Positions 55,936 through 64,000 of a stretch of DNA of 64,000 nt are shown here, piece after piece. A model generated the notes under the pieces. It did not search any database. It worked only from the letters and a program-made list of their open reading frames with translations, and had not been told where the DNA came from. This DNA is from Methanobacteriaceae archaeon (GTDB taxonomy: Archaea; Methanobacteriota; Methanobacteria; Methanobacteriales; Methanobacteriaceae). Location: NCBI GenBank assembly GCA_030016715.1, contig JASEJD010000007.1, forward strand, positions 1 to 64,000. Reading direction: 5' to 3'. Position 1 is the stretch's first letter; each line of letters starts with the position of its first letter. The position numbers were made by a program, and so were the translations under genes.

Positions 55936-57812
55936 CATTCAACTTCAAATTTTTTCATGAGTTTTCCAGTTTTTTTGTCATAAAATTTTATATTATGCTT
56001 TTTTCCATCAATAAATTCTAATGGTGTTATAAATTCAAATGAATGTTCTCCTTTGTTTATATTTTTTCCTTTAAGGTCATGACGATAGGAATTGCACTCT
56101 ATTTCATAGATTTTTTCATCTATTTTCAGTACAGCTGTTCGTGGTTTTTCATCTCCTATTTTTGCCAACCAACCTAAAATGTGTGGTTTATTAGGTTTTA
56201 AACTGTTAATTCCCCCGATTATACTTCCTTCTTTCAAATCAAAGATTCCTTTAGAATCTTTTTTATTTGGTTTTCTACCTTCCTTTTTACCAAATAAACT
56301 ATAATGAACTAAGGGACTTAAACCAGATTTTCGCACATCTTCATAGCTTTCTAAATAACCATTATTATCAAAATCGGGATGAGGATTTCTACCTTCTTTA
56401 TATCCATGATAAAGATAATGTAATAAAGGATCTGTTCCTTCTTTTCTTAAATCAGGACTTTTATTAAGATAATAACCAATATCAAACAAATTATTTTTTT
56501 TAATAATTCTTAAACCCTTAATATTTTGCAAGGCAACCTTGAGTCCCTTTTTATTTCTTTTTAGTAAGATGTAAATAGAGGGGAATTTGGAAATCATCCT
56601 TTGATGAATGGATCTATTAACATTTTTTTTGTAGCTCAATTCATATATTGCCGATTTTTGATATTCAATTTCTTTTTGATACTTAGCAACTTTTTCTTTT
56701 AATTCGTTAATTATAAGATTTTTTTTTTGAATTAATTCTGTTTTTTTTTGAATTAATTCTGTTTTTTTTTGAATTAATTCATTTTGTTTTTTTATTAACC
56801 TATCTTTTTGGGGATGTCTAAGAATCTTAAAATAATCATATTTTGATGATATTTCTAGAAAATCAGAATATGTAAAATCGCAACATTTTTCAAGTTTATC
56901 TAAATTTTTCTTTGATTCCATGAATCTATAAATATTTTCTAAGCCCCATAATTGCATAAATTCATATTTTGACTCAATTGCAAGCATACCTAAGAAGTAA
57001 TTTATTAATTCTAGTTTAAATGTTCCATATTTTTGAGCTTCGGGGAATATTTTAAGAAAAAAATCAGCTTGGTCAATTTTTAAATAGTCATCTAATATTT
57101 GTTTGTATTCGAATCTAGTTCTAATAAGATTATTTGGATTTTCTCCATTACTTATATTGGCTTGATTTGCTCTGACTCTAAATTTTGTGAGTTTTTTTTC
57201 CAATATATAAATCTCATGTTTTAAACAGATTCTTATCCACATATCAAAGTCAGGGAGATTAGCCATTCTCTCATCGTAAAGCCCTACTTCATCATAAATA
57301 CTTTTTCTTACCATTGCACTAGGATGACAAAGGCAATTTCCATCATAGAAAAATTTTCTTAGCCATTCTGCCCTACTACGATTTTTAACGTTAAATAGTG
57401 AATAATAATTATGATTTTTGTTAGTGAAGGCATTATCATCATCATCAATCAATTTTACTTTAGTAAAAACAACAGCTTTTTCAGGATTCTCATCTAAGAA
57501 TTTGACTTGTTTCTCTAATTTATCAGGCTCCCATATATCATCAGAACTTATATAAGCAATATATTTACCTTTTGCATTATTAATACAGTTATTCAGAGCT
57601 ATACACGCGCCTTTATTTTCTTCAAATTCAAAAAGTTTAATTCTATGATCTGAAAATTTTTTGATTATTTTAACTGTGTTGTCGGTTGATCCATCATCAG
57701 TAATAATTAATTCAAAATCCTGATAACTTTGTTTCAAAATGCTTTGAATAGTTTTTGCCACGTATTTTTCATGGTTATATGAAGGAATAACAACACTTAC
57801 AGTTGGATTCAT
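54255..57812 (-). CDS. Three-domain family 2 glycosyltransferase (cassette copy 2)
   Basis: 1185 aa. Residues 1-330: GT-A domain (VSVVIPSYNHEKYVAKTI, ITDDGSTDNT, YISSDDIWEP). About 345-395: coiled linker with a seven-residue unit KTELIQK repeated. About 430-520: two copies of a short motif (YLNKSPDLRKEGTDPLLHYL and YLESYEDVRKSGLSPLVHYS with EGRxP ends) common in surface glycosyltransferases. About 525-625: a beta-rich domain of the type found beside such enzymes (GSIIGGINSLKPNKPHILGW). The last 560 residues are the cassette with two more GT-A domains. It may act as a polymerising enzyme with three active sites. Confidence 0.85.
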   Translation of the reverse strand: MNPTVSVVIPSYNHEKYVAKTIQSILKQSYQDFELIITDDGSTDNTVKIIKKFSDHRIKLFEFEENKGACIALNNCINNAKGKYIAYISSDDIWEPDKLEKQVKFLDENPEKAVVFTKVKLIDDDDNAFTNKNHNYYSLFNVKNRSRAEWLRKFFYDGNCLCHPSAMVRKSIYDEVGLYDERMANLPDFDMWIRICLKHEIYILEKKLTKFRVRANQANISNGENPNNLIRTRFEYKQILDDYLKIDQADFFLKIFPEAQKYGTFKLELINYFLGMLAIESKYEFMQLWGLENIYRFMESKKNLDKLEKCCDFTYSDFLEISSKYDYFKILRHPQKDRLIKKQNELIQKKTELIQKKTELIQKKNLIINELKEKVAKYQKEIEYQKSAIYELSYKKNVNRSIHQRMISKFPSIYILLKRNKKGLKVALQNIKGLRIIKKNNLFDIGYYLNKSPDLRKEGTDPLLHYLYHGYKEGRNPHPDFDNNGYLESYEDVRKSGLSPLVHYSLFGKKEGRKPNKKDSKGIFDLKEGSIIGGINSLKPNKPHILGWLAKIGDEKPRTAVLKIDEKIYEIECNSYRHDLKGKNINKGEHSFEFITPLEFIDGKKHNIKFYDKKTGKLMKKFEVEWSHDRVFDDFEGFLASSYTQPVIHAPFREEDKRCFATMENITQYLTQQTPKENPPLISIIMPTHNRQNIIKTAINSVLKQNYKNFELIIIDDGSTDNTTKIIQKIKDQRIKLLKNKKCQGVSHARNQGLKNAKGQYISYLDSDNTWDPRYLEAMIGAFQKLPNADAIYGGQLLYRGEQKNPFAIRYGSYNKSLLQNRNYIDLNTFCHKKEVYETLGGFDENLKRYVDWDYILQIAETSQIYSIPILLSHYYYDKAPNTITNNPQLNIHLKKLRQKQEKRIKNRETPLKNIETKKNVSAIIPSYESLEDLKECIKSLLKPKREWLEIIVIDNNSNKSVIEYLKKLETKNKIKLILNKTNYGFTYAINQGIKISKPQNDILILNNDAIITPNSIEIMQKKAYELPECGIIVPQQVLPAGTPTITTHVPYANPDYECDVNPSAHHKNIINPPLFHSGKILELNFAPFFCTYIKRTTLNQSLGLDPEYGRHYRSDRIYCNYIRHIMNQKIYHTSEAIVYHKLQKSTNHLKKENQTTEYKTMFIKNQWTKEERKKLGYQKAPWDT
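56719..56781 (-). repeat. Tandem 21-bp repeat with poly-A tracts in a coiled-coil linker
   Basis: About three units of 21 bp encode KTELIQK repeats in the large glycosyltransferase. Each contains a run of 9-10 A on the coding strand (T on plus). The units themselves keep the frame, but the A-runs are slippage-prone. Confidence 0.75.
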
Positions 57813-57914
57813 ATTTTCTGCCTCTGCTAATACATAATAACTTTAATATGAAGAATTTTTTTACAAATAATGATAAATTACATATTCTGAAATTTTTTTT
57901 ATAAATACTTTGTG

Positions 57915-59045
57915 TCATTGATTATTTAATCTCATGATAATCTTGCAAATTCGAATAACAATCTCATGATCTAGATCTCCAAAATAAGGAAGACACAAAA
58001 CTCTTTTTTTTATATCATTAGCTACTGGTAAATTAGATACTGATGAGCTTTCAATATTTTTATAGGGTTTATAATCAGAACAGATTGGATAAAAGTATTT
58101 TCTAGTAAAAATATTATGTTTTTTAAGTTCTTCATAAAGTTGGTCTCTTGAAAGTGAAAAATTATCTTCTATCACTATAGGAAAAAATTGAAAAGAATCA
58201 GTGGCATTTTTTGGCATTTTTGGGATTCTTATACCTTCAATTTCATTTAAATTATCTAAATATATTTTTTTTATATTGGATCTTTTCATTTGTTCATTTT
58301 TAAATAATTTAAGATTTAAAAGGCCAATAGATGCTTGAATTTCGTTCATTTTCCCGTTTATACCTATATCTACAATTTCTTCTTCATTTTTTATTCCAAA
58401 ATTTCTAAGATAATATATCTTCTTTTTCATTTCATGATCATTATAAGTTAAACATCCACCTTCAAATGTATTATAGAGTTTAGTGGCATGAAAACTGAAC
58501 ATACTAATATCTCCGAATTTTCCAATTCCTTTGCCATTTATTTCTGTATTAAAACAATGAGCTGCATCGTAAATTACATTAAGGTCATATGATTTAGCTA
58601 TTTTATCTATATTTTCCACGTCACATGGAAATCCATAAACATGTACTGGTAGTATTGCTGAAGTATTATTTGTAATTAAACTTTCTATTTTTTCTGTGTC
58701 TATAGTCATTGTATAAGGTTCAATATCGCAAAAAACGGGCTTTAAGCCATTCCAACTGATCGAGTGTGGGGTTGCAGGAAAGGTAAATGGACTAGTTATA
58801 ACTTCACTACCAATAGGTAAATTTAAAGCTTTAAGTGCAGTTAAAAGGGCTATGGTGCCATTATTAAATATAGAAACATTAGGAACTTTAAGAATTTTTT
58901 GCAGTTTATTCTCTAATAGATCATGTTTTACCCCATGATTCGTGATCCATTTAGTTTCAAAAATTTCCTTAATTTCTTGTTCTAAATCAGCCATGTTTGG
59001 TAAAATTGGTTCGGTAACATAAACTGGATTTTTAATATCTTTCAT
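57915..59045 (-). CDS. DegT/DnrJ/EryC1 sugar aminotransferase
   Basis: 376 aa. PLP fold type I: the lysine that binds PLP is in SFHATKLYNTFEGG near residue 187; NNGTIALLTALKAL and YDAAHCFNTE line the cofactor. The group makes 4-amino-4,6-dideoxy sugars (for example VioA or FdtB types) on nucleotide sugars. The start overlaps the end of the acetyltransferase gene by 14 bp, so both enzymes are made together, suggesting that the amino group is then acetylated. It probably uses the keto sugar from the dehydratase at the window end. Confidence 0.92.
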   Translation of the reverse strand: MKDIKNPVYVTEPILPNMADLEQEIKEIFETKWITNHGVKHDLLENKLQKILKVPNVSIFNNGTIALLTALKALNLPIGSEVITSPFTFPATPHSISWNGLKPVFCDIEPYTMTIDTEKIESLITNNTSAILPVHVYGFPCDVENIDKIAKSYDLNVIYDAAHCFNTEINGKGIGKFGDISMFSFHATKLYNTFEGGCLTYNDHEMKKKIYYLRNFGIKNEEEIVDIGINGKMNEIQASIGLLNLKLFKNEQMKRSNIKKIYLDNLNEIEGIRIPKMPKNATDSFQFFPIVIEDNFSLSRDQLYEELKKHNIFTRKYFYPICSDYKPYKNIESSSVSNLPVANDIKKRVLCLPYFGDLDHEIVIRICKIIMRLNNQ

Positions 59046-59568
59046 CAGAATGCTCCCTAATAAATCTATAATAATTTTTTAACAATTCTTTTTTCTTGCG
59101 ATCTTTAACTCTTTTATTTCCAATATAAACGCCCCAAGGTTTCAAATCTTTTGTTATGACCGAACCTGCTCCAACACTTGTTCCTTCTCCAATACAAACT
59201 CCTGGTAAAATGACACTATTAGCTCCAATTATACAGAACTTACCTATTTTTACAGGCTCTCTCTTAACATTCCTGTATTTATCATTAATTGTAGAATTAC
59301 CAAAACCCCAATTGATGAAATCATCACTCCCAGTCAATATTCTACATCCTTGTGATATGGCTGCAAAATCTCCAATAGACAATTCAGCACCACCCGTAAT
59401 CGAAGTAAAACTAGCTATATGAACGTAATTTCCTATTTTCATTGGAGCTTTTGCATATATAAATGTGAAATCATCAATAATAATATTTTTACCAAATTCA
59501 ATATTTTCTAAACCTACAATTTTTGTGAATTCAAAGGTTTCAACTCCTTCAATATTATATTTATTCAT
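59032..59568 (-). CDS. Hexapeptide-repeat sugar acetyltransferase
   Basis: 178 aa. Left-handed beta-helix of hexapeptide repeats (IGNYVHIASFTSITGGAEL, IGKFCIIGANSVILPGVCIG, VGAGSVITKDL), ending with the usual PWGVYIGNKRVK stretch. Acetyl-CoA is the likely donor and an amino or hydroxyl group of a nucleotide sugar the acceptor; pairing with the aminotransferase points to N-acetylation. Overlaps that gene by 14 bp and the previous one by 1 bp (TAATG). Confidence 0.9.
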   Translation of the reverse strand: MNKYNIEGVETFEFTKIVGLENIEFGKNIIIDDFTFIYAKAPMKIGNYVHIASFTSITGGAELSIGDFAAISQGCRILTGSDDFINWGFGNSTINDKYRNVKREPVKIGKFCIIGANSVILPGVCIGEGTSVGAGSVITKDLKPWGVYIGNKRVKDRKKKELLKNYYRFIREHSDERY

Positions 59569-60950
59569 TAGTGATCCCTTATTAATTCTTTTAAGATATT
59601 TATTCTTGGTTCTATTTGATTTTTATAACTATAAATTTCTTTTACTTTTTTACATCCTTTTCTAGCTATTTTTTCTAATTTTATAGGGTCATGGTAATAT
59701 TTTTCAATTATTTTCACAATTTCTTTGACATTGTGGGGAATAATAACTATTTCATCTTTTGAAAATTTAGTATTTAATCCCAATTCATCAGTACAGAATA
59801 TTGCAACTTGATGCAAACTTGCTTCAGTACAAGAACCAGTAGGAAATCCATCAAAAGATCCTTCCATCAAATTGAATGGTATATTTGGTGAAAGGATTAT
59901 GTCCTTATCTTTATAAAATTTTTCAAACCATTCATGTTCACGTGATCCATAAAATTTGATCCGATGTTTAATGGATTTAACATCAATTATATTTTCGTCA
60001 AAATTTCCAACTACAAAAAAATAAATATTATCATATTTTTTGGCCAATAATTGAGCAACTTTGATAAAAATATCATATCCTTTATCAACTCCTTTTTCTG
60101 AATATCTATGAGCCACAAAACATATATTTAAATTTTTTCTACCTCTACCATAAAATTCTTTGTCTTCAAATTCTTTGTTTAATAAATTTAATGGAGTTAC
60201 TATTCCAAAAATTTTCACAACATCATTAGGTTGGCAAAAATTATTATCAATTAAATAATCATAAGTTATTTTCTGTGTAGTAATTACTTTTCGAAAACAT
60301 GGTGATGAAAATATTCTTTTTAGTTTTTTGTTTGAAACTTCTTGATAAAGTTGAAAACCTCCTCCTGGATAAAGTGTAAACAGAAAGGGTATTTTATATT
60401 TCTCTAAAATGTCAATATAGGAATATGTATTGTTTAGAAAGATCATATAAGCTATTTTACCTATTAGAATTTTTCTAGGATAAAATTTTTTTACTTTACC
60501 TTTAAATCGAGGATATTTTTTTTCATAATCTTTTATAATAGACTCAAGGGATCTTTTTTCTTTAATAGCTGGAAAACTCAGTGGCCTAGTATATATCTTT
60601 GTTTTTTTAAAATAGTTGAGATATGAGTTGAATTCTTGTAATCGAAAAGCAGATAAGGGGTGAGGAAATAAATCATCAAGGATTATTAAGTCTGAATTTT
60701 CCCTTAATGATATCTTGTTTTTTAGTGATCTTAATTTATTAATAATAGATATTTCATTTTTGGACATATTTTTTGATTTTTTAGTTGATTCTTTTTCAAT
60801 TAATTTATTCCTATTAGCCTTTGGAGATACATGTGTTTCTTTATATTTTTCAAAATTCATAATTACCAATTCATTATATTTTTCAAATTCTTTATCATAT
60901 TTACCGGAATAAAATTTCTTATAGATATTAATAAGTTTTAAGATTTCCAC
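59568..60950 (-). CDS. Family 4-like glycosyltransferase (GT-B)
   Basis: 460 aa from GTG 60950. The first 100 residues are charged and specific. The C-terminal half is a GT-B donor domain: NICFVAHRYSEKGVDKGYDIF, IYFFVVGNFDE, IKFYGSREHEWFEKFY, and SFDGFPTGSCTEASLHQVAIF, the site of the nucleotide-sugar E-x7-E pattern. The acceptor is unknown. It is translationally coupled to the acetyltransferase. Very AT-rich even for this window. Confidence 0.8.
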   Translation of the reverse strand: MEILKLINIYKKFYSGKYDKEFEKYNELVIMNFEKYKETHVSPKANRNKLIEKESTKKSKNMSKNEISIINKLRSLKNKISLRENSDLIILDDLFPHPLSAFRLQEFNSYLNYFKKTKIYTRPLSFPAIKEKRSLESIIKDYEKKYPRFKGKVKKFYPRKILIGKIAYMIFLNNTYSYIDILEKYKIPFLFTLYPGGGFQLYQEVSNKKLKRIFSSPCFRKVITTQKITYDYLIDNNFCQPNDVVKIFGIVTPLNLLNKEFEDKEFYGRGRKNLNICFVAHRYSEKGVDKGYDIFIKVAQLLAKKYDNIYFFVVGNFDENIIDVKSIKHRIKFYGSREHEWFEKFYKDKDIILSPNIPFNLMEGSFDGFPTGSCTEASLHQVAIFCTDELGLNTKFSKDEIVIIPHNVKEIVKIIEKYYHDPIKLEKIARKGCKKVKEIYSYKNQIEPRINILKELIRDH

Positions 60951-60977
60951 ATATTTCAGTGATAATCTTTTACCAGA

Positions 60978-61619
60978 TCAAATGCCTTTTCCATGTATTC
61001 TATAAACAGACATAGTATCATTCATAAATCCAATTTTACCATGTTCTGAACAAGCTATATTAAACATCCAGTATACAGTAAAAATGTTGAATAAATCATC
61101 TGGAAGTTTTTTTATTACATCCTTTCTATACATACAACACGAAAAATTGCCTATAAAATTTTTCTAAAATTAAATCCTTATTATTAAATGTGTTTTTTGT
61201 TAATTTTTCTTGGAATATATAGTTTTTTCTTATTGGTCATCATAATACATTAAAAATGAATTAAAACATAAAGCATAATCCTTTTGTTCTTCTAAAAACT
61301 TTGATTGTTCATCTAATTTGTAGATATCAGTCCAATAATCATCACCTTCACAAATGGCTATATATCCTCCTTCGAATTTTTTTAAACATCTTTCCAAGTT
61401 TTTTGTTACACCCAAGTTTTTATTAGAAGTTAATAAACTAATTATTTTCGGATATTTCTGTTTATAATATTCCAGTATTTTCGCGGTATTATCTTGAGAA
61501 AAATCGTCTCTTATTATTATTTCTAATTTAAAATCTCCTTTTTGCATTAAAATACTTTCAATACACTTTTTAATGTATTTTTAGTGATTATAAGATGTTA
61601 AAATAACACTTATTTTCAT
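60978..61619 (-). pseudogene. Relic of a family 2 glycosyltransferase gene
   Basis: ATG at 61619 begins MKISVILTSYNH and meets an in-frame TAA where an E/D is normal (YNHEKY). The same frame continues KYIKKCIESILMQKGDFKLE, then IIRDDFSQDNT, ICEGDDYWTD and stops again after YYDDQ (61230). The end of the enzyme (CCMYRKDVIKKLPDDLFNI, MNDTMSVYRIHGKGI) follows in another frame to TGA at 60978. At least two stops and one frameshift make it inactive. A shorter open piece (61230-61547) should not be called a gene. Confidence 0.75.
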
Positions 61620-62525
61620 TTAATTTACCTTCAGAATATATTTATTTTATACGGATTTGTAATAGCTTAATTCATACAATAGATTAAATTTTCTGGTTAT
61701 CTTTCTTTTGAAATCCATAAATTTAGATTATATCTATTATTTTGTTTTTATATATTTTTGGAGTTTTTTGATTTATTAATTTTTAACTTTATTTCATATT
61801 TTCTTTCTTTTTTAATTATAATGTTCATAGAATCCATTTTTGTTTAATTGTTAGAATTTTATTATTTTATTGTTATGAAGTGATGTTTATGTTGGTATTT
61901 AGATTTATTTGATACCAAGTGAGCATAATATTTATCACATTTTTGTCAATTTACATCTTTATTTCGTTTTTTAGTTATATTAACTGCTTAATCTATTACA
62001 TAACATGGATCAGTTATAAAAGTTGCATTTTGCATGACAATTCTTTACCTTCATATTTTTCTTCAATTTTTCTTGTAATTCTTTCTAGAATTTTTAATCT
62101 TAATCCATAGTTATACGGTTTACAAATTTCTGGATTTTAGAATAGTCATTAATTTCTCGGCAATCCAATAAACTTCAAAAGATAATATTTACCATTTATT
62201 AATTTATTTTTTTAATATTCAAAATCATTGCCAAGCCTCAAGAACTAGAAGCTAAATTATCAATTCACTAATTTGGTCTAAAACTCCCATTTTTACTTTA
62301 TTTTATACATATATCTAATTATAGTTCTTATCTGTGTTAATAAATTAACTAGTTAGCCTTGATAATTTCAATCAATTTTTTAACAGTCCAAAAGCAGGAT
62401 TCTATGCTAATAGTTATAAGAATTCATTAATACATATTTAACAAAAATTACCAAAAAAACCATGGATTTTTTAGTTAGTAAAAAAATTAGACAAATTTAT
62501 CAATAAAAATACAATTAAAAAGCTA
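61620..62525. other. Gene-free, very AT-rich region
   Basis: 906 bases without a credible gene. On the minus strand between about 62160 and 62010 there are pieces that read like protein in broken frames (YNYGLRLKILERITRKIEEKYEGKEL split by stops), so it probably contains a decayed gene. No repeats, terminal inverted repeats or RNA gene are evident. Confidence 0.5.
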
Positions 62526-63674
62526 TTATTTGGTTATAAACTCGTCTATTACTTTTATAACAGTAAAAGCTCGAATTAAATAATTATGATATTTTAAGAC
62601 TAATCTTTGGAGTTCTTTAATCTTTGAAATTCTTTCTGAATCGTTTTCAAGATAATATATAATTAATTCGTTTAATTCGTCTTTAGAACTAAAAACGGGT
62701 AATTTTCCATCAAATGTTCCATTGGATCCTAATTCTCCGTTTGTTAAGACAAGAACACCACTAGCTAGTGCATCAAAAACTCTACTATTTACTGCCCCAT
62801 AGCCTTTAGTTACTCGGTTTGCATCATCTATAACAATTTTTGTTGAAGCATATATTTTTGGTACATCATAATAATTTACAAATCCCTTGTAATATTTTTT
62901 GAATTTATCAAATTTATCCCAATTTTTTCCATATAAATTAAATTTGTATGGAAGACAATCGGGATCTAAAATTTTTATTATATCTCTAGGATCATTCCAA
63001 TAACTACCAGTAAAACAGTAATCACATTCATATTCTTTTTTGGGCGAAACTTTATCATTAAATCTATTAATGTTAGTTGCTATAGGCAGTAAATTACATT
63101 TTTGTCCTGTTTTAGATTCCACATAATCACATGCTATTTTGCTATTGGCAAAAATAATATTATAATCATAAAAGCCAGGATTCGAAATCCACCTTGGGAA
63201 CCAGTTTCTAAGCCATGCAATTTTTATTAAGTTTTTGTTTGATGTTTTAATTTTTCTTGGGTCATAAGAATCTAATAGAGATAAAATTACATCAACATCT
63301 TTATCAATAGCATACCAATAACCAGAACCCTTCCTAGGTAAAAATTCTACTTCCCACCCTAATTTTTTTAGGGCCTCTCCCAATTCCATAGCTGTGAAGT
63401 AATCTCCAGCTGCAGTATTTTCATTAGATTCGGACACAGCAAATGCAATTTTGGGGTTATGTTTTTTTAAAATGGATTGATTTATTTTTAAGCTTTTTAT
63501 TTCTTTTTTATTTTTAAATAACAATTGATTTTTCAAATTTTTAGATGTTAAGGTGCTTTTTTGGTATAATATTAATTTATAATTGTCATAAAGAAAATTA
63601 TTAAATAACCTAAATTTTTCTTTTAATCCCTTTTTAGTAATAAATCTGTTTTTTTCTTTTTTCATAATTCTCAA
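62526..63674 (-). CDS. CgeB-like GT-B glycosyltransferase
   Basis: 382 aa (start ATG 63674 or the ATG three codons later). N-terminal Rossmann half: KIAFAVSESNENTAAGDYFTAMELGEAL; the C-terminal half has YCFTGSYWNDPRDI, YKFNLYGKNWDKF, YASTKIVIDD and VNSRVFDALASGVLVLTNGELG, typical of the glycosyltransferase family that includes CgeB (Glyco_trans_1_2). It probably adds a sugar to the surface glycan. Confidence 0.85.
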   Translation of the reverse strand: MRIMKKEKNRFITKKGLKEKFRLFNNFLYDNYKLILYQKSTLTSKNLKNQLLFKNKKEIKSLKINQSILKKHNPKIAFAVSESNENTAAGDYFTAMELGEALKKLGWEVEFLPRKGSGYWYAIDKDVDVILSLLDSYDPRKIKTSNKNLIKIAWLRNWFPRWISNPGFYDYNIIFANSKIACDYVESKTGQKCNLLPIATNINRFNDKVSPKKEYECDYCFTGSYWNDPRDIIKILDPDCLPYKFNLYGKNWDKFDKFKKYYKGFVNYYDVPKIYASTKIVIDDANRVTKGYGAVNSRVFDALASGVLVLTNGELGSNGTFDGKLPVFSSKDELNELIIYYLENDSERISKIKELQRLVLKYHNYLIRAFTVIKVIDEFITK

Positions 63675-63727
63675 TTATATAATTTAATATAAAATTTATC
63701 TTAATCAAAATAATTCTTTTTAAATTA

Positions 63728-64000
63728 TTATTCATACATTTTTTTATAATAGTTTATGTATTCTCCACTTTTAACCTTTTTTAGCCATTCCTTGTTATCT
63801 AAATACCATTTTATGGTTTCTTTTATCCCTGTTTCAAAATTATATTTCGGTATCCAACCTAATTCTTTCCTTATTTTCGTGGAATCAATGGCATACCTTC
63901 GATCATGACCTGGACGATCTTTAATGTATTTGATCAGCGATTCTTCTTTCCCTAAATGATCAAGAATCAATTTTACAATTTCTATATTTGTCTTTTCATT
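63728..64000 (-). CDS. dTDP-glucose 4,6-dehydratase, C-terminal end (partial)
   Basis: Only the last 90 residues are inside the window; the frame is open to the right edge. The sequence [18 protein letters not shown], then [26 protein letters not shown]-like and ETIKWYLDN is the hallmark C-terminus of RfbB. The enzyme makes dTDP-4-keto-6-deoxyglucose, the precursor of rhamnose and of the 4-amino sugars expected from the aminotransferase at 57915. Confidence 0.92.
   Translation of the reverse strand, partial: NEKTNIEIVKLILDHLGKEESLIKYIKDRPGHDRRYAIDSTKIRKELGWIPKYNFETGIKETIKWYLDNKEWLKKVKSGEYINYYKKMYE

Noticed and set aside
61230-61547. Short glycosyltransferase as a functional 105-residue gene
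   Set aside because: It lacks the conserved N-terminus, which lies upstream beyond an in-frame stop, and the C-terminus lies downstream in another frame; it is part of a pseudogene.
61919-62110. Plus-strand frame of 63 codons in the gene-free AT-rich region
   Set aside because: Composition-driven run of I, F, S and Y codons without a binding site; expected by chance in DNA this rich in T.

Overview
The window is low-GC archaeal DNA, most likely from a Methanobacterium-like methanogen (Methanobacteriales). The basis is an archaeal information-processing block (MCM of 666 residues, aIF2-beta, NMD3, archaeal-type TyrRS), a lone hexulose-phosphate isomerase, TATA boxes 25-30 bases before start codons, several short-leader or leaderless genes, and a large adhesin-like protein with glycine-rich and Ig-like repeats. 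No genus was confirmed by a search.

Layout. 1-1060: 3' end of 23S rRNA, 5S rRNA, two tandem hairpin repeats and a GC-rich candidate structured RNA. 1160-11771 (minus): a small coiled-coil protein, a MutS-like ATPase, a receiver-glycosyltransferase fusion, a HEAT/TPR protein, a U32 protein and a receiver-PAS-GAF protein. 12131-19766: thymidylate kinase, a cysteine-hydrolase relic, then the minus-strand series mcm / aIF2-beta / nmd3 / tyrS / small protein, and an rlmE-phosphoesterase pair. 19845-28000: receiver-PAS-histidine kinase, caspase-like protease, a PsbP-like lipid-face protein, a photolyase-related flavoprotein, and a secreted zinc phospholipase C-like protein. 28359-32146: frameshifted adhesin. 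32417-34694: ArsR plus Zn/Cd-type P-ATPase. 34849-39542: hxlB, an iron-sulfur flavoprotein-like reductase, GNAT-YoaP protein, small secreted and zinc-ribbon proteins, and several gene relics. 40052-44461: MATE exporter (broken), membrane protein, MarR regulator and flavodoxin, tied together by a shared palindromic operator. 44477-64000 (minus): surface polysaccharide locus with a bacterial-type sugar-phosphate transferase, many glycosyltransferases, a Wzm/Wzt-type ABC exporter, UDP-sugar dehydrogenase, sugar aminotransferase, acetyltransferase and the end of a dTDP-glucose dehydratase.

The most unusual signal is a pair of insertions, one in the adhesin gene and one in the MATE gene. In each, a 29- or 30-bp piece of coding sequence is duplicated perfectly on both sides of an unrelated insert of exactly 36 bp. 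Repeat-length target duplication around a spacer-length insert is what off-target Cas1-Cas2 spacer integration would leave (solitary, newly born CRISPR-like units). The MATE gene returns to frame exactly when the 65 bp are removed, so this is a recent event.

The second unusual signal is a set of sharply bounded patches, inside minus-strand genes of ordinary codon use, that are written almost wholly with A- and C-ending codons. They occur in a receiver domain, in a 304-bp duplicated cassette of the HEAT/TPR gene, and in a 1694-bp cassette that forms the identical C-terminal halves of two adjacent glycosyltransferases joined to different N-termini. This looks like module copying between genes, with the patches older than the duplications.
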